Below, piece after piece: positions 6,188 through 14,000 of a stretch of 24,069 nt of DNA (positions are counted from its first letter, which is position 1; each line of letters opens with the position of its first letter). The notes under the pieces are model-generated. The model had not been told where the DNA came from, searched no databases, and saw nothing but the letters and a program-made list of their open reading frames with translations. Origin of the DNA: Candidatus Nomurabacteria bacterium (GTDB lineage Bacteria > Patescibacteriota > Minisyncoccia > Phycocordibacterales > UBA1006); assembly GCA_029882015.1 (NCBI GenBank), contig JAOULM010000006.1, forward strand, positions 1 through 24,069, written 5' to 3'. The position numbers were made by a program, and so were the translations under genes.

Positions 6188-6216
6188 TTGTAATTATCAT
6201 CAAAATATGGTTTGAT
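6188..6216 (+). promoter_or_regulatory. possible promoter of the RNase R gene
   Basis: TTGTAA (6188-6193), 17-nt spacer, TTTGAT (6211-6216) with an upstream TGG (extended -10). The start codon follows by 13 nt. Moderate match only. Confidence 0.4.
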
Positions 6217-6229
6217 AGGTAAATAATAT

Positions 6230-8065
6230 ATGACAAATAATAAAGAAAATCTCCCAAAAACTCTGACTGGTCGCATGGCAATCGGTCGCAATGGTATAGG
6301 CTACGTTCGCAGCAAGGACTTTGAAACATCTATAGAGGTCCCATCGCACGAAACAAACACCGCATTAAACGGGGATACTGTTATTGTGGAAATCACCAGT
6401 AGTGCAGAATCAACTACTGGTCGTGTTACAGAAATCGTGACTCGCACAAAACGCGGGTACGCAGGAACTCTTGTATTAAAAGGCGAACATATGTTTCTGA
6501 AGCCAATGGATTTTCGTGACCCAGAAATATTGGTTCCAAACGAAAACCTAGGCGCAGGAAAAGAAGGCGATGGTGTTTTTGTCACCATCACAGCATGGAA
6601 AGACAACAGCCCCATTGGTTCTGTTGACCGAGTCCTAGGTGATGCAGGAGACCGCAACGCAGAAATGATAGGTCTCGTTTTGGAAAAAGGATTCGATGAC
6701 AAATTCCCCGATGAAGTCGAGAGCGAATCAGACGAAATTCACAAACGCGGAATGCCTGAATCTGAATACAAAAATCGCCGTGATATGCGAGATATTTTGA
6801 CGTTCACCATTGACCCAGCAGACGCCAAAGATTTTGATGATGCGTTATCTTATCAAAAGCTTCCCAATGGAAACTTGGAAATTGGTATTCATATTGCTGA
6901 CGTATCATATTTTGTGCGCCCAGGGACAGCAATGGACCAAGAAGCCCAAGACCGCGCAACATCGGTGTATCTCGTCGACAGGACCATTCCAATGCTCCCA
7001 GAGGCCATTTCCAACGACTTGTGTTCCCTGCGCCCCAACGAAGACAAATTCACCTATTCTGCAATTTTCGAAATCAACCCAGAAACTGGTGATATTATCA
7101 ATGAATGGTTTGGCCACGCAGTAATTCACAGTGACAAACGATTCACATACGAAGAAGCCCAAGATATCCTGGACGATGGTCACGGACTCTATTATGACGA
7201 GCTAGCTGATGTCAATCGACTAGGTAAAGTCTACACCGTGAACCGAATGAAAGAAGGCGCTCTGGATATGGATCAAGACGAAGTAAAATTTCTGCTAGAT
7301 GCCGAGGGAAAACCTGTCAAAGTAAATGTAAAACATCGAATCGACACAAACAGATTAGTCGAGGAATTTATGCTTCTCGCGAACCGTCGCGTTGCAAAAT
7401 TTATGAGCACCCAACAAAAGCATGGGACGTTTGTTTATCGTGTTCATCCTGACCCAGCACCAGACCGTACTGAAAATCTAAAAATATTCTTGAAAGCTTT
7501 GGGGTATGACATAAAAACCAAAGATGGAGTAATCCCATCTAGCGAAATCAACTCACTATTGCGCGAGGTTGATGACAGCGATACAAAAAATGCAATTCAA
7601 ACTGCAGTAATCCGTAGCATGTCCAAGGCAATTTACAGCACAGAAAATATCGGACATTATGGACTGGCTTTCAAATTCTATACACACTTTACCAGCCCAA
7701 TCCGTCGATACCCCGATATCATGGTTCATCGACTTCTTGATTTATGTTTATCTGGACAAGTCGTCGCTCCAGATGATATCAACACATACAAACAATTAGC
7801 AGAACATTCATCATCTCGCGAAAAAGATGCTCAACAAGCAGAATGGGCTTCAATCAAATTCAAACAAGTTGAATATATGTCCGAGCGTGTTGGACAGACT
7901 TTTGATGGTGTTGTTACAGGAATGACAGGTAAAGGAATATTTGTTGCCGAGCGCGAAACCAGGTCCGAGGGTATGATAATGTTACGTGATCTTCCTGGTG
8001 ATTTTTATGAATATGATGAAAAGAAGCTAGTTGTTGTCGGTAAAAAAAACAAAACGAACATTTAG
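6230..8065 (+). CDS. rnr: RNase R/RNase II-family 3'-5' exoribonuclease (frameshifted C-terminus)
   Basis: Processive hydrolytic 3'-5' exoribonuclease of the RNB family. The frame as given has 611 aa. The N-terminus (GRMAIGRNGIGYVRS, then DTVIVEI) resembles the cold-shock/OB domains. The catalytic signature TIDPADAKDFDDAL gives D195, D201, D203 and D204, the spacing of the four RNase R active-site aspartates. GIHIADVSYFVRPG, RTIPMLPEAISNDLCSL and HFTSPIRRYPDIMVHRLL are further RNB motifs. The C-terminal S1 domain starts at about residue 560 (FDGVVTGMTGKGIFV) but is cut at GKKNKTNI-stop. The expected end of the domain continues in another frame after an A8 run at 8042-8049 (see the next entry). 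With seven A the protein would be 649 aa and end at 8180, 3 nt before the next gene. Confidence 0.92.
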   Translation: MTNNKENLPKTLTGRMAIGRNGIGYVRSKDFETSIEVPSHETNTALNGDTVIVEITSSAESTTGRVTEIVTRTKRGYAGTLVLKGEHMFLKPMDFRDPEILVPNENLGAGKEGDGVFVTITAWKDNSPIGSVDRVLGDAGDRNAEMIGLVLEKGFDDKFPDEVESESDEIHKRGMPESEYKNRRDMRDILTFTIDPADAKDFDDALSYQKLPNGNLEIGIHIADVSYFVRPGTAMDQEAQDRATSVYLVDRTIPMLPEAISNDLCSLRPNEDKFTYSAIFEINPETGDIINEWFGHAVIHSDKRFTYEEAQDILDDGHGLYYDELADVNRLGKVYTVNRMKEGALDMDQDEVKFLLDAEGKPVKVNVKHRIDTNRLVEEFMLLANRRVAKFMSTQQKHGTFVYRVHPDPAPDRTENLKIFLKALGYDIKTKDGVIPSSEINSLLREVDDSDTKNAIQTAVIRSMSKAIYSTENIGHYGLAFKFYTHFTSPIRRYPDIMVHRLLDLCLSGQVVAPDDINTYKQLAEHSSSREKDAQQAEWASIKFKQVEYMSERVGQTFDGVVTGMTGKGIFVAERETRSEGMIMLRDLPGDFYEYDEKKLVVVGKKNKTNI

Positions 8066-8180
8066 ACTGGGAGATGTTATTGCAATAAAGGTAAAACGTG
8101 TAAACCTGGAACGACGTCAGATTGATTTTATAATGGTTCAGACAAATAATTCAAACAGAAAGAATATTGCTAAATATTAA
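8051..8180 (+). pseudogene. out-of-frame end of the RNase R S1 domain
   Basis: In the frame whose codons start one base later than those of the upstream gene, the sequence reads KRTFRLGDVIAIKVKRVNLE and on through RRQIDFIMVQ to TAA at 8178-8180. This is the canonical closing segment of an RNase R S1 domain (RLGD...VKV.RVNLERRQIDF). It joins the main frame if one A of the A8 run at 8042-8049 is removed. Causes could be an assembly or sequencing error, a real mutation, or transcriptional or translational slippage at the homopolymer. Confidence 0.85.
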
Positions 8181-8183
8181 AAT

Positions 8184-9482
8184 ATGCATATTACAAAACA
8201 ACAAAATATTGGCTTATTTATTTTAAAAATATTTGTTGTGTTTGGGTTAATTATAATTTTTATAATCCTGTCTATATACCTCAAACAAAATGTACTAGCT
8301 AAAAATACAGAATCTAAAAATGTATCTGAATCCACAAAGGATTATTCAACTTTTTCTGGATATAGTAAAAAAATAGCCATGATACTAGAATATAAAGATA
8401 AGGCAGACATGACCCTAAATCCTCCCGCCCCTGATCCATACGCCTATTATCCATCATGGTATGCGGATCTTAAAAGAATAGAAAAAGAATACGAAGAACA
8501 TGCCAAGGCTGAGAAAGTGGTGACTCCGCAAACAATTACTCCACCCCAACAACAAGGAACCGTTGATCCAAACAAAACCCAATTTATTGCTATTTCATTT
8601 GATGGCTCAAAATCACTTTATATGTGGGAAACTTTGGTGAACCATTCTCGGGCACGTAAAGCTACCGGCAAAGATATTCGATTTACCTTTTTTGTGAGTG
8701 GAGTTTATTTTACCTATGATGGTAATCGCGCTTTTTATAATCCTCCTCGTCGTTCCGCGGGTCGTTCCGACATCGGAGTCAGCGATTCTCGTCAAGATAT
8801 AGCTACGCGTGTCAAATGGATTAATACCGCTTTTGCTGATGGGCACGAAATAGCATCACATGCGAATGGCCATTGGGATGGAGCATCCTGGAGCTACGAT
8901 GAATGGGTCCAAGAATTTGATGAATTTGATGAGCTTTTCTTGAAATCAGAATCTAATGCAGGATTACCCACAACACTGAACATTTCCAAAAAAGACATTG
9001 TCGGATTTCGCGCCCCATTATTGGCTGTAAACAAAGACACCTACAGGGCTCTGGTTGATACGGGCCATCGCTATGACGCCAGTGGTGTCGCCAGTATGAC
9101 AACATGGCCATGGAAAGATTCATTTGGAATTTGGCATTTTCCACTAGCGTCATTACGTGTTGGAGGATATCGTTCATTGTCGATGGACTATAATCATTTC
9201 TTTCTTCAGACAAAAGCAAAATCAACAGCAAAGCGCGGAACCCCAGAATGGGGCAAATATTATTCCGATGTCTATAATTCTTATATGAATTATTTCAATA
9301 CGAATTATAACGGAGCTCGCGCGCCACTACACATAGGCCACCACTTTGCATTATGGAATGACGGGGTCTACCTACAAGCCCTACTCGATTTTGCTGACCA
9401 GGTATGTGATCGTGAACATGTTGTTTGTGGAACTTATACCGAGCTGGCTGATATGCTCGATAGTGGAGCTTTGGCCCCATAA
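8184..9482 (+). CDS. membrane-anchored polysaccharide deacetylase (NodB/CE4-like), divergent
   Basis: A 432-aa protein with an N-terminal signal anchor (about residues 10-34, FILKIFVVFGLIIIFIILSI), a Pro-rich linker at 75-130 and a C-terminal NodB-homology domain. Motif 1 reads ISFDGSKS around D140, so the first Asp is present but the second Asp of the usual FDDG is Gly. Motif 2 has the metal-type HxxxH as HEIASHANGH, motif 3 is FRAPLL, and a late motif LHIGHHFALWNDG fits the last conserved block. A role in trimming N-acetyl groups of peptidoglycan or surface glycan outside the membrane is likely. It begins 3 nt after the restored RNase R stop, so the two are probably co-transcribed. Its last 49 bases overlap the convergent gene on the other strand. 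Confidence 0.85.
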   Translation: MHITKQQNIGLFILKIFVVFGLIIIFIILSIYLKQNVLAKNTESKNVSESTKDYSTFSGYSKKIAMILEYKDKADMTLNPPAPDPYAYYPSWYADLKRIEKEYEEHAKAEKVVTPQTITPPQQQGTVDPNKTQFIAISFDGSKSLYMWETLVNHSRARKATGKDIRFTFFVSGVYFTYDGNRAFYNPPRRSAGRSDIGVSDSRQDIATRVKWINTAFADGHEIASHANGHWDGASWSYDEWVQEFDEFDELFLKSESNAGLPTTLNISKKDIVGFRAPLLAVNKDTYRALVDTGHRYDASGVASMTTWPWKDSFGIWHFPLASLRVGGYRSLSMDYNHFFLQTKAKSTAKRGTPEWGKYYSDVYNSYMNYFNTNYNGARAPLHIGHHFALWNDGVYLQALLDFADQVCDREHVVCGTYTELADMLDSGALAP

Positions 9483-9877
9483 TAAAAAACCCCAAGGAAA
9501 ATTTCCTTACTATCAGCCATCTGCTCAAACTTCCACCCTCCTTTATTAGGAATAACCTCAAGAGGACAAGAAACAAACAAACTGGGATCACCAGTAGTTT
9601 TTGTATATTTTTCCGGTGTTCTCTCGGAAAGATATTCGATTGTCTTTTTGTTTTTAAACAATATGCTGATTTCGCCCATCTTATTCTTCTTTGCAGATTC
9701 AAAAATATAACAATCAAATTTAACTGTGGCTGTTCCATCGGGATTTAATAAAACGTGCCCCGGATTAATAACATCAAATTGTTCGAAGAAGGACAAGTCT
9801 CTTTCTTTAAAAGTGTAATTTAGCCTAACAAGAAGCTGGAATATTAATTTTTTCATAATCTCTAGTTTTTCTTTCAT
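9434..9877 (-). CDS. unknown small protein downstream of rplI
   Basis: An unrecognised 147-aa protein from the ATG at 9877; an alternative ATG at 9856 would remove seven residues. The N-terminus (KKLIFQLLVRLNYTFKERD) is basic and hydrophobic but short. The middle is beta-like (TATVKFDCYIFES, KMGEISILFKNKK), followed by a single DPSLFVSCPLEVIPNKGGW segment. It starts 23 nt after the rplI stop with no clear terminator between, so it may be co-transcribed with rplI. Its last 49 bases overlap the 3' end of the convergent deacetylase gene, and the final residues (AKAPLSSISASSV) are antisense to conserved deacetylase codons. The original stop may therefore have been lost. No function proposed. Confidence 0.6.
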   Translation of the reverse strand: MKEKLEIMKKLIFQLLVRLNYTFKERDLSFFEQFDVINPGHVLLNPDGTATVKFDCYIFESAKKNKMGEISILFKNKKTIEYLSERTPEKYTKTTGDPSLFVSCPLEVIPNKGGWKFEQMADSKEIFLGVFYYGAKAPLSSISASSV

Positions 9878-9900
9878 CTTACACGCAAAAAAAGCCGGGG

Positions 9901-10335
9901 TCAAACGACCACGACTATTTCTGCTGATTGTTTATTTGATGTGATAACAACCGTATGTTTCCCTTTTTCTTTGATGGGTTTTTTCAATTGCACCCACGAG
10001 GCGTCAATAACAACCCCCAATTGTTTCTTTATCTCTGATGTGACATCTCCAACTCCGATTTGTGCGTACAGTGCCCCCGAACCATTCGATTGATTTTCAA
10101 TCACGATTTTCTTGTTGTTTATTTTATTCAAAGTATCCGAGATTTTTTGCTTTTTTTGCTCTGACTGTTCTGATTGTTTATTTTTTGCATCATTAATCTG
10201 TTTTATGTGTGCGTCGTCAGCTGGGACAGCCAGCTTGTTTGGAATCAAATGATTACAAGCATAACCATCGGCAACGTTTTTTACGTCCCCTGGTTGCCCT
10301 ATATTTTTTATCTTTTTTAGCAGAATGACTTTCAT
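9901..10335 (-). CDS. rplI: 50S ribosomal protein bL9
   Basis: Large-subunit protein bL9, which binds 23S rRNA near the L1 stalk base. From MKVILLKKIKNIGQPGDVKN the N-terminal domain is typical (VADGYACNHLIPNKLAVPA), followed by a long Lys/Gln-rich helix (KNKQSEQSEQKKQKISD) and the C-terminal domain (GALYAQIGVGDVTSEIKKQL). The start is ATG 10335, giving 144 aa. The ATG at 10344 overlaps the -10 hexamer, while 10335 lies 7 nt after it and matches the family N-terminus, so the mRNA is probably leaderless. bL9 is reported missing from some CPR lineages, so its presence is taxonomically informative. Confidence 0.95.
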   Translation of the reverse strand: MKVILLKKIKNIGQPGDVKNVADGYACNHLIPNKLAVPADDAHIKQINDAKNKQSEQSEQKKQKISDTLNKINNKKIVIENQSNGSGALYAQIGVGDVTSEIKKQLGVVIDASWVQLKKPIKEKGKHTVVITSNKQSAEIVVVV

Positions 10336-10342
10336 ATTTACC

Positions 10343-10372
10343 ATAATACCTGAAAGAGGAGTAATTTGCCAA
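10343..10372 (-). promoter_or_regulatory. promoter of rplI, leaderless geometry
   Basis: Minus-strand TTGGCA (10367-10372), 18-nt spacer, TATTAT (10343-10348), 7 nt to the ATG at 10335. It decides between the two possible start codons. Confidence 0.65.
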
Positions 10373-10442
10373 GAAAAAAGAAACGTAAGAAATATTCCTG
10401 GATCCCTTGGCCTCTGCCCGGGAAGAGGAGAGAGAATATAGA

Positions 10443-11663
10443 CTATTCCCCCAACAAAATATCTACGGCTTTTTCTAGTTGCGTATCGATATCATTTTCG
10501 ATATCTTCGTCGGTAAATTCAACAATATAATCTGGTTCAATTCCCCCCTCGGAAATAGAATTACCATCTGGGGTCAACCATTTTGCAACGGTTACTTTCA
10601 AAGATGTTTCTGGTGTGATTTTTACCAATTCCTGGACTGACCCTTTTCCAAATGTTGTTGCTCCAACCAATGTGGCAATACCATGTTCTGATAATGCCCC
10701 CGCCAAAATCTCGGATGCGGATGCTGATCCACCATCAACCAACATAACTAATTTGGAATTGTTATTAAAAACATTGTAGCCCTTGGATCGATAAACTATT
10801 TCTTGCTCGTCGCCCCCGAACTCTTCGCGTACAATTGGTTTACCTTCGGACAAGAACCAACTAGCAATATCAACTGAAGCCTCCAAGAATCCACCCGGAT
10901 TTCCACGAACGTCGATGATTAGCTTATCAGAACCTGATTCTAAAAATTTTGCCAACGCATCACGGAATTTTTCAGGAGACTGAGCATAAAAATTATAAAG
11001 AGAGATTATAAAAACTCCATTATCCCTAAGTTCAGTTTCAATGGTTGGCACATTTATAATTGCGCGAGTAACAGTAATCTCCAAAGGTTCGTCTTGGCTG
11101 TCGCGCACAATTGTCAGCTTGACGTCCGAACCGACTTCGCCACGAATAAAAGAAATTACTTCATCAATTGGAGTATCAACAACGACAGTATCGTCAACCT
11201 GAATTATCTTGTCGCCAGCTTTTATTCCAGCTTTGTATGCAGGGGTGTCTTTTAGCGGAGAAATTACAGTAATCAATCCATCGCGTGAACCAACCTCCAT
11301 ACCAACACCACCGAATTCCCCACTGATATTTGATTCAAAGCGTTCTGATTCCTGTGGGTCAAAAAAAGTTGTGTACGGGTCACCGTATGCGTCTGCTAAC
11401 CCCTTGATTGCTCCCCACACGCGGGCTTGTTCTATTGGGGCTGTGTCTTCGAATGGAAATTTCGCATTCAAAACCCCCCAAGCTCGCCAAAATGGACCAA
11501 AATCAGCCAACAATGTGTCTGGTGTATCCGAGCTCTCTAGACGTACAACATATGTGTCGTCTTGTCCGGCCCCAGCATAAAATCCAATCCCAAAAGTCGC
11601 CCCCGCCAATATAGTGACGATAACAAATTGTTGCCAAAATTTTCTATGAGTACGAATATTCAT
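10443..11663 (-). CDS. S41-family carboxyl-terminal processing protease (CtpA-like)
   Basis: A serine protease of 406 aa acting outside the cytoplasmic membrane. It has an N-terminal signal anchor (about 12-30, FVIVTILAGATFGIGFYAG), then the DPYTTFFDPQESERF segment found before the PDZ domain. The PDZ domain spans about 115-200 (GGVGMEVG, ISPLKDTPAYKAGIKAGDKI), and the protease core has LIIDVRGNPGGFL. The Ser-Lys dyad is S315 in GGSASASEI and K340 in TFGKGSVQ, 25 residues apart as in Prc. The C-terminus reads WLTPDGNSISEGGIEPD. It begins 6 nt after the DUF4015 gene and is the last gene of a three-gene envelope operon. I see no clear terminator after it. Confidence 0.95.
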   Translation of the reverse strand: MNIRTHRKFWQQFVIVTILAGATFGIGFYAGAGQDDTYVVRLESSDTPDTLLADFGPFWRAWGVLNAKFPFEDTAPIEQARVWGAIKGLADAYGDPYTTFFDPQESERFESNISGEFGGVGMEVGSRDGLITVISPLKDTPAYKAGIKAGDKIIQVDDTVVVDTPIDEVISFIRGEVGSDVKLTIVRDSQDEPLEITVTRAIINVPTIETELRDNGVFIISLYNFYAQSPEKFRDALAKFLESGSDKLIIDVRGNPGGFLEASVDIASWFLSEGKPIVREEFGGDEQEIVYRSKGYNVFNNNSKLVMLVDGGSASASEILAGALSEHGIATLVGATTFGKGSVQELVKITPETSLKVTVAKWLTPDGNSISEGGIEPDYIVEFTDEDIENDIDTQLEKAVDILLGE

Positions 11664-11669
11664 CTTTGA

Positions 11670-12842
11670 TTATTGTAACACGAGCTCTTTTCTTTTATAT
11701 GCCGAAGCTGTGTATTGATTGCGTGGGTCCCATATCATCCATGAGTTCAGCCCTGCGTCGTATGTTGCCTGTATCTGTGCACGCACCATATCGGCGGTAT
11801 ACGTTGCCTTGTAATCAAAATCCTGTAGCCATGGGCGTAGTTTGTTTGGGTCCTCGCCAATTGCCTCGAGCCTCTTGCGAGCAGTGTTCATAGAGTGAAA
11901 TACAACATCGTAAGGATGATCTGCTGGGTTAGCAAATCCACGAAATCCATTTGCGTAATGTGATGGATACACCATAGGCGCAATATAATCAACCAACGGA
12001 GCAATTCGCTCTATGATTTGTCCAATACCCATATCATTTTTTTCGACAGCCGTCAGCCCGAATACGTCTGCGGATATTACAATTTCAGTGTCATTAAATT
12101 TATCATACATGAATTGAAAAAATCTAACCAATGAATCTGCCCGAATATCACTGCCAGAAATTGGATAAAAGACATCTGACAAGTCTCCGTCTGATGGATA
12201 CCTGACATAATCAAAATTTATTTCATCGAACCCTAGATCATAAGCCTCGTTAGCAATTCGTGCTGTGTAATCCCAAGTAGCCTTTGAGCCAACATCCATC
12301 CAAGCTATCCCCTTGTTATCACGCCAAACATCTCCGGTCGAAATAGACCGCACGGCTTCGTCTGGCCATTTTTCTGCTAAAAAAGGATCTTGGAAAACTT
12401 GGACACGCCCAATAACATAAATTCCCTTGTTGTGTAATTTTTCCAACAATGATTCTATGTCTGTGATACGTTTTGATGTCGCTCCGACTTGGTTAATCAT
12501 CGGGTCATACATTGGGAATGCTATGTACCCTGTTGCGTCTTTGATATCTATTATCACAGAGTTTAGTTCAGTGCTCTCGATCAAATCGATAACCCGATTG
12601 CGAGCGCGTGATGACCCGGCTACATAACTGGTCATATAAACAGCACGAACAGAATCTGGTACAGATTTATGTTTTGCTATTTTTGCTTCTATGCCGACTA
12701 TGTCGATATTTTCTTGGTATGGATCAAAAGCTTCTTCGTCTGGAATATCGTCTACAGGCTGCAAAGCTGTCGAATAATTCATAACGAAAAATCCAGCCAA
12801 ACCAACCAATACTATTCCCAAAATTCCAAATACCCAACGCAT
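11670..12842 (-). CDS. membrane-anchored putative glycoside hydrolase (DUF4015 type)
   Basis: A 390-aa protein with an N-terminal membrane anchor (residues 1-22, MRWVFGILGIVLVGLAGFF) and an extracytoplasmic TIM-barrel-like domain of the DUF4015/GH-like family. Recognisable blocks are VRAVYMTSYVAGS, LNSVIIDIKDATGYIAF, GIYVIGRVQVFQDP, GIAWMDVGSKATWDYTARIA, GFDEINFDYVRYPSDG (acidic residues placed as in glycosidase barrels), IVISADVFGLTA and DYIAPMVYPSHYANGF. Substrate unknown; polysaccharide of the cell surface is the likely guess. The stop of the upstream gene lies 2 nt before its ATG and the S41 protease follows after 6 nt, so the three are co-transcribed. Confidence 0.88.
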   Translation of the reverse strand: MRWVFGILGIVLVGLAGFFVMNYSTALQPVDDIPDEEAFDPYQENIDIVGIEAKIAKHKSVPDSVRAVYMTSYVAGSSRARNRVIDLIESTELNSVIIDIKDATGYIAFPMYDPMINQVGATSKRITDIESLLEKLHNKGIYVIGRVQVFQDPFLAEKWPDEAVRSISTGDVWRDNKGIAWMDVGSKATWDYTARIANEAYDLGFDEINFDYVRYPSDGDLSDVFYPISGSDIRADSLVRFFQFMYDKFNDTEIVISADVFGLTAVEKNDMGIGQIIERIAPLVDYIAPMVYPSHYANGFRGFANPADHPYDVVFHSMNTARKRLEAIGEDPNKLRPWLQDFDYKATYTADMVRAQIQATYDAGLNSWMIWDPRNQYTASAYKRKELVLQ

Positions 12843-12844
12843 AA

Positions 12845-13180
12845 TTATTTGGAAGATTTTTCTTCTGATAATATAGATGCATTTTCCTGTGTATCTTTGT
12901 TATTTTTTTTAAATCCTAACCGTTGCGATATTTCATCCATCACAGGATGATTGCTGTTTTTTGATTTGTCTGCTGTTGTGACGGCAGACATAGCTGGCGC
13001 CCGTGATTTTTTTTGTTTTGGTTTAGACCGCATCTCGAATGCTCGCCCGACAACACCAACAATAACCAACACCGCCCCCGTTCCAGCAATAAAAAATATT
13101 TTCCACGGCAATGGAATTCCCAAAAATGGAACTGCAATGGTCCATAACCCTAAAATAATAATCAGATTTGCATATTTCAT
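12845..13180 (-). CDS. small membrane protein, first gene of the envelope operon
   Basis: A 111-aa protein with two closely spaced transmembrane helices (about 4-22 and 26-46, rich in I, L, V and G) and a long basic then polar cytoplasmic-type tail (MRSKPKQKKSR onwards) without recognised domains. It leads the operon with the DUF4015 and S41 genes. The extended -10 TGTTATAAT lies 7 nt before the ATG, so the mRNA is predicted to be leaderless. Function unknown; it may help assemble or anchor the two downstream envelope enzymes. Confidence 0.7.
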   Translation of the reverse strand: MKYANLIIILGLWTIAVPFLGIPLPWKIFFIAGTGAVLVIVGVVGRAFEMRSKPKQKKSRAPAMSAVTTADKSKNSNHPVMDEISQRLGFKKNNKDTQENASILSEEKSSK

Positions 13181-13187
13181 GGTTATT

Positions 13188-13196
13188 ATTATAACA
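13188..13196 (-). promoter_or_regulatory. extended -10 promoter of the envelope operon
   Basis: Minus-strand TGTTATAAT, a perfect extended -10, 7 nt before the ATG at 13180. No -35 match at the usual distance. Confidence 0.7.
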
Positions 13197-13203
13197 CTTA
13201 TTC

Positions 13204-13245
13204 AAAAAATCCCCTGCGGGCCCATGGGGCCCGCAGGGGATTTTT
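13204..13245 (-). terminator. terminator of rsmI
   Basis: A 19-bp perfect, GC-rich stem (13205-13223 with 13227-13245) closed by ATG and flanked by A/T tracts, so it can work in both directions. It lies 7 nt after the rsmI stop. Confidence 0.9.
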
Positions 13246-13252
13246 CACCAAA

Positions 13253-13942
13253 TTATTTCCCGCCAACAATCACTACGAATTCTCCACGTATTTTATCTGG
13301 ATTATTTACAAAGTAATCCTGGACCTCGGCCGCAGTTCCTCGTACAAATTCCTCGTATATTTTTGTGAGCTCGCGCGCCACCACCACCATTCGATTATCA
13401 TCCAGAACCTCGGTCAATGAAGCCAATGTTTTTTCAATGCGGTGGACTGATTCGTAAAAGACCATTGTCCGCTTTGATTCTGCAATTTCGGTAAATAATT
13501 TTTGACGTCCTTTTTTGTGGGGCAAAAATCCCAAAAATGTATATTCTGATGCGGGGATTCCACACGCAGATAACGCAGTGATAACCGCGCTGGCTCCAGG
13601 AATAGGAATTACAGAAACATCGGCAAGCTCGCCGTACACGCGCGCAATAATATGTACCCCAGGATCAGAAATAGCCGGAGTCCCAGCATCTGATACCAAC
13701 GCCAGTGTTTGCCCGCCTGCCAACATTTTCAGAATCTTGTCCTCGGCACCCGCCGATGTATTAGCGTGATAACTATATGCTGGTTTAGAAATTTCCAAAT
13801 GATTCAATAATTTTTTCGTCACACGTGTATCCTCGCAAATTACCGCATCAACCGATTTCAGTATTTCTACGGCGCGCACAGAAATATCCCCCAAGTTTCC
13901 AATAGGAGTTGCCAAAACGTAGAGTGTTCCAGATTCATTCAT
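13253..13942 (-). CDS. rsmI: 16S rRNA (cytidine-1402-2'-O)-methyltransferase RsmI
   Basis: SAM-dependent 2'-O-methylation of C1402 in the 30S decoding centre; tetrapyrrole-methylase fold. Motifs are LYVLATPIGNLGDIS (residues 7-21), VICEDTRVTKKLL, LALVSDAGTPAISDPG, IPIPGASAVITALSACG, FLGFLPHKKGR and FYESVHRIEKTL, ending GEFVVIVGGK. The 229 aa match the catalytic domain without the C-terminal extension found in many homologues (270-290 aa). The ATG follows a TATACT -10 box by 7 nt, so a leaderless mRNA is predicted. Single-gene unit, divergent from the mini-gene at 14001. Confidence 0.96.
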   Translation of the reverse strand: MNESGTLYVLATPIGNLGDISVRAVEILKSVDAVICEDTRVTKKLLNHLEISKPAYSYHANTSAGAEDKILKMLAGGQTLALVSDAGTPAISDPGVHIIARVYGELADVSVIPIPGASAVITALSACGIPASEYTFLGFLPHKKGRQKLFTEIAESKRTMVFYESVHRIEKTLASLTEVLDDNRMVVVARELTKIYEEFVRGTAAEVQDYFVNNPDKIRGEFVVIVGGK

Positions 13943-13949
13943 GTCCGGT

Positions 13950-13977
13950 AGTATAACAGAAACTTGACTTTCGTCAA
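13950..13977 (-). promoter_or_regulatory. promoter of rsmI
   Basis: Minus-strand TTGACG (13972-13977), 16-nt spacer, TATACT (13950-13955) with an upstream TGT (extended -10), 7 nt to the ATG. Its -35 lies back to back with the -35 of the divergent mini-gene. Confidence 0.75.
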
Positions 13978-13992
13978 AGAAAATGCTATAAA
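13964..13992 (+). promoter_or_regulatory. promoter of the 33-aa mini-gene
   Basis: TTGACT (13964-13969), exactly 17 nt, TATAAA (13987-13992), then 8 nt to an ATG. The two divergent -35 boxes form the inverted repeat TTGAC-TTTC-GTCAA. Confidence 0.75.
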
Positions 13993-14000
13993 TAGATGGT

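Noticed and set aside
6810..7183. Extra open frames on both strands inside the RNase R gene
   Set aside because: They lie wholly inside a strongly supported RNB domain and have no family features.
9901..9935. Intrinsic terminator after rplI
   Set aside because: Only a 4-bp stem (GGTC-GTTT-GACC) separated from the T7 tract by five bases; too weak to call.
10373..10442. Terminator of the S41 operon
   Set aside because: CCTCT/AGAGG with a CCCGGG-containing loop can pair, but no T-tract follows within the expected distance on the minus strand.
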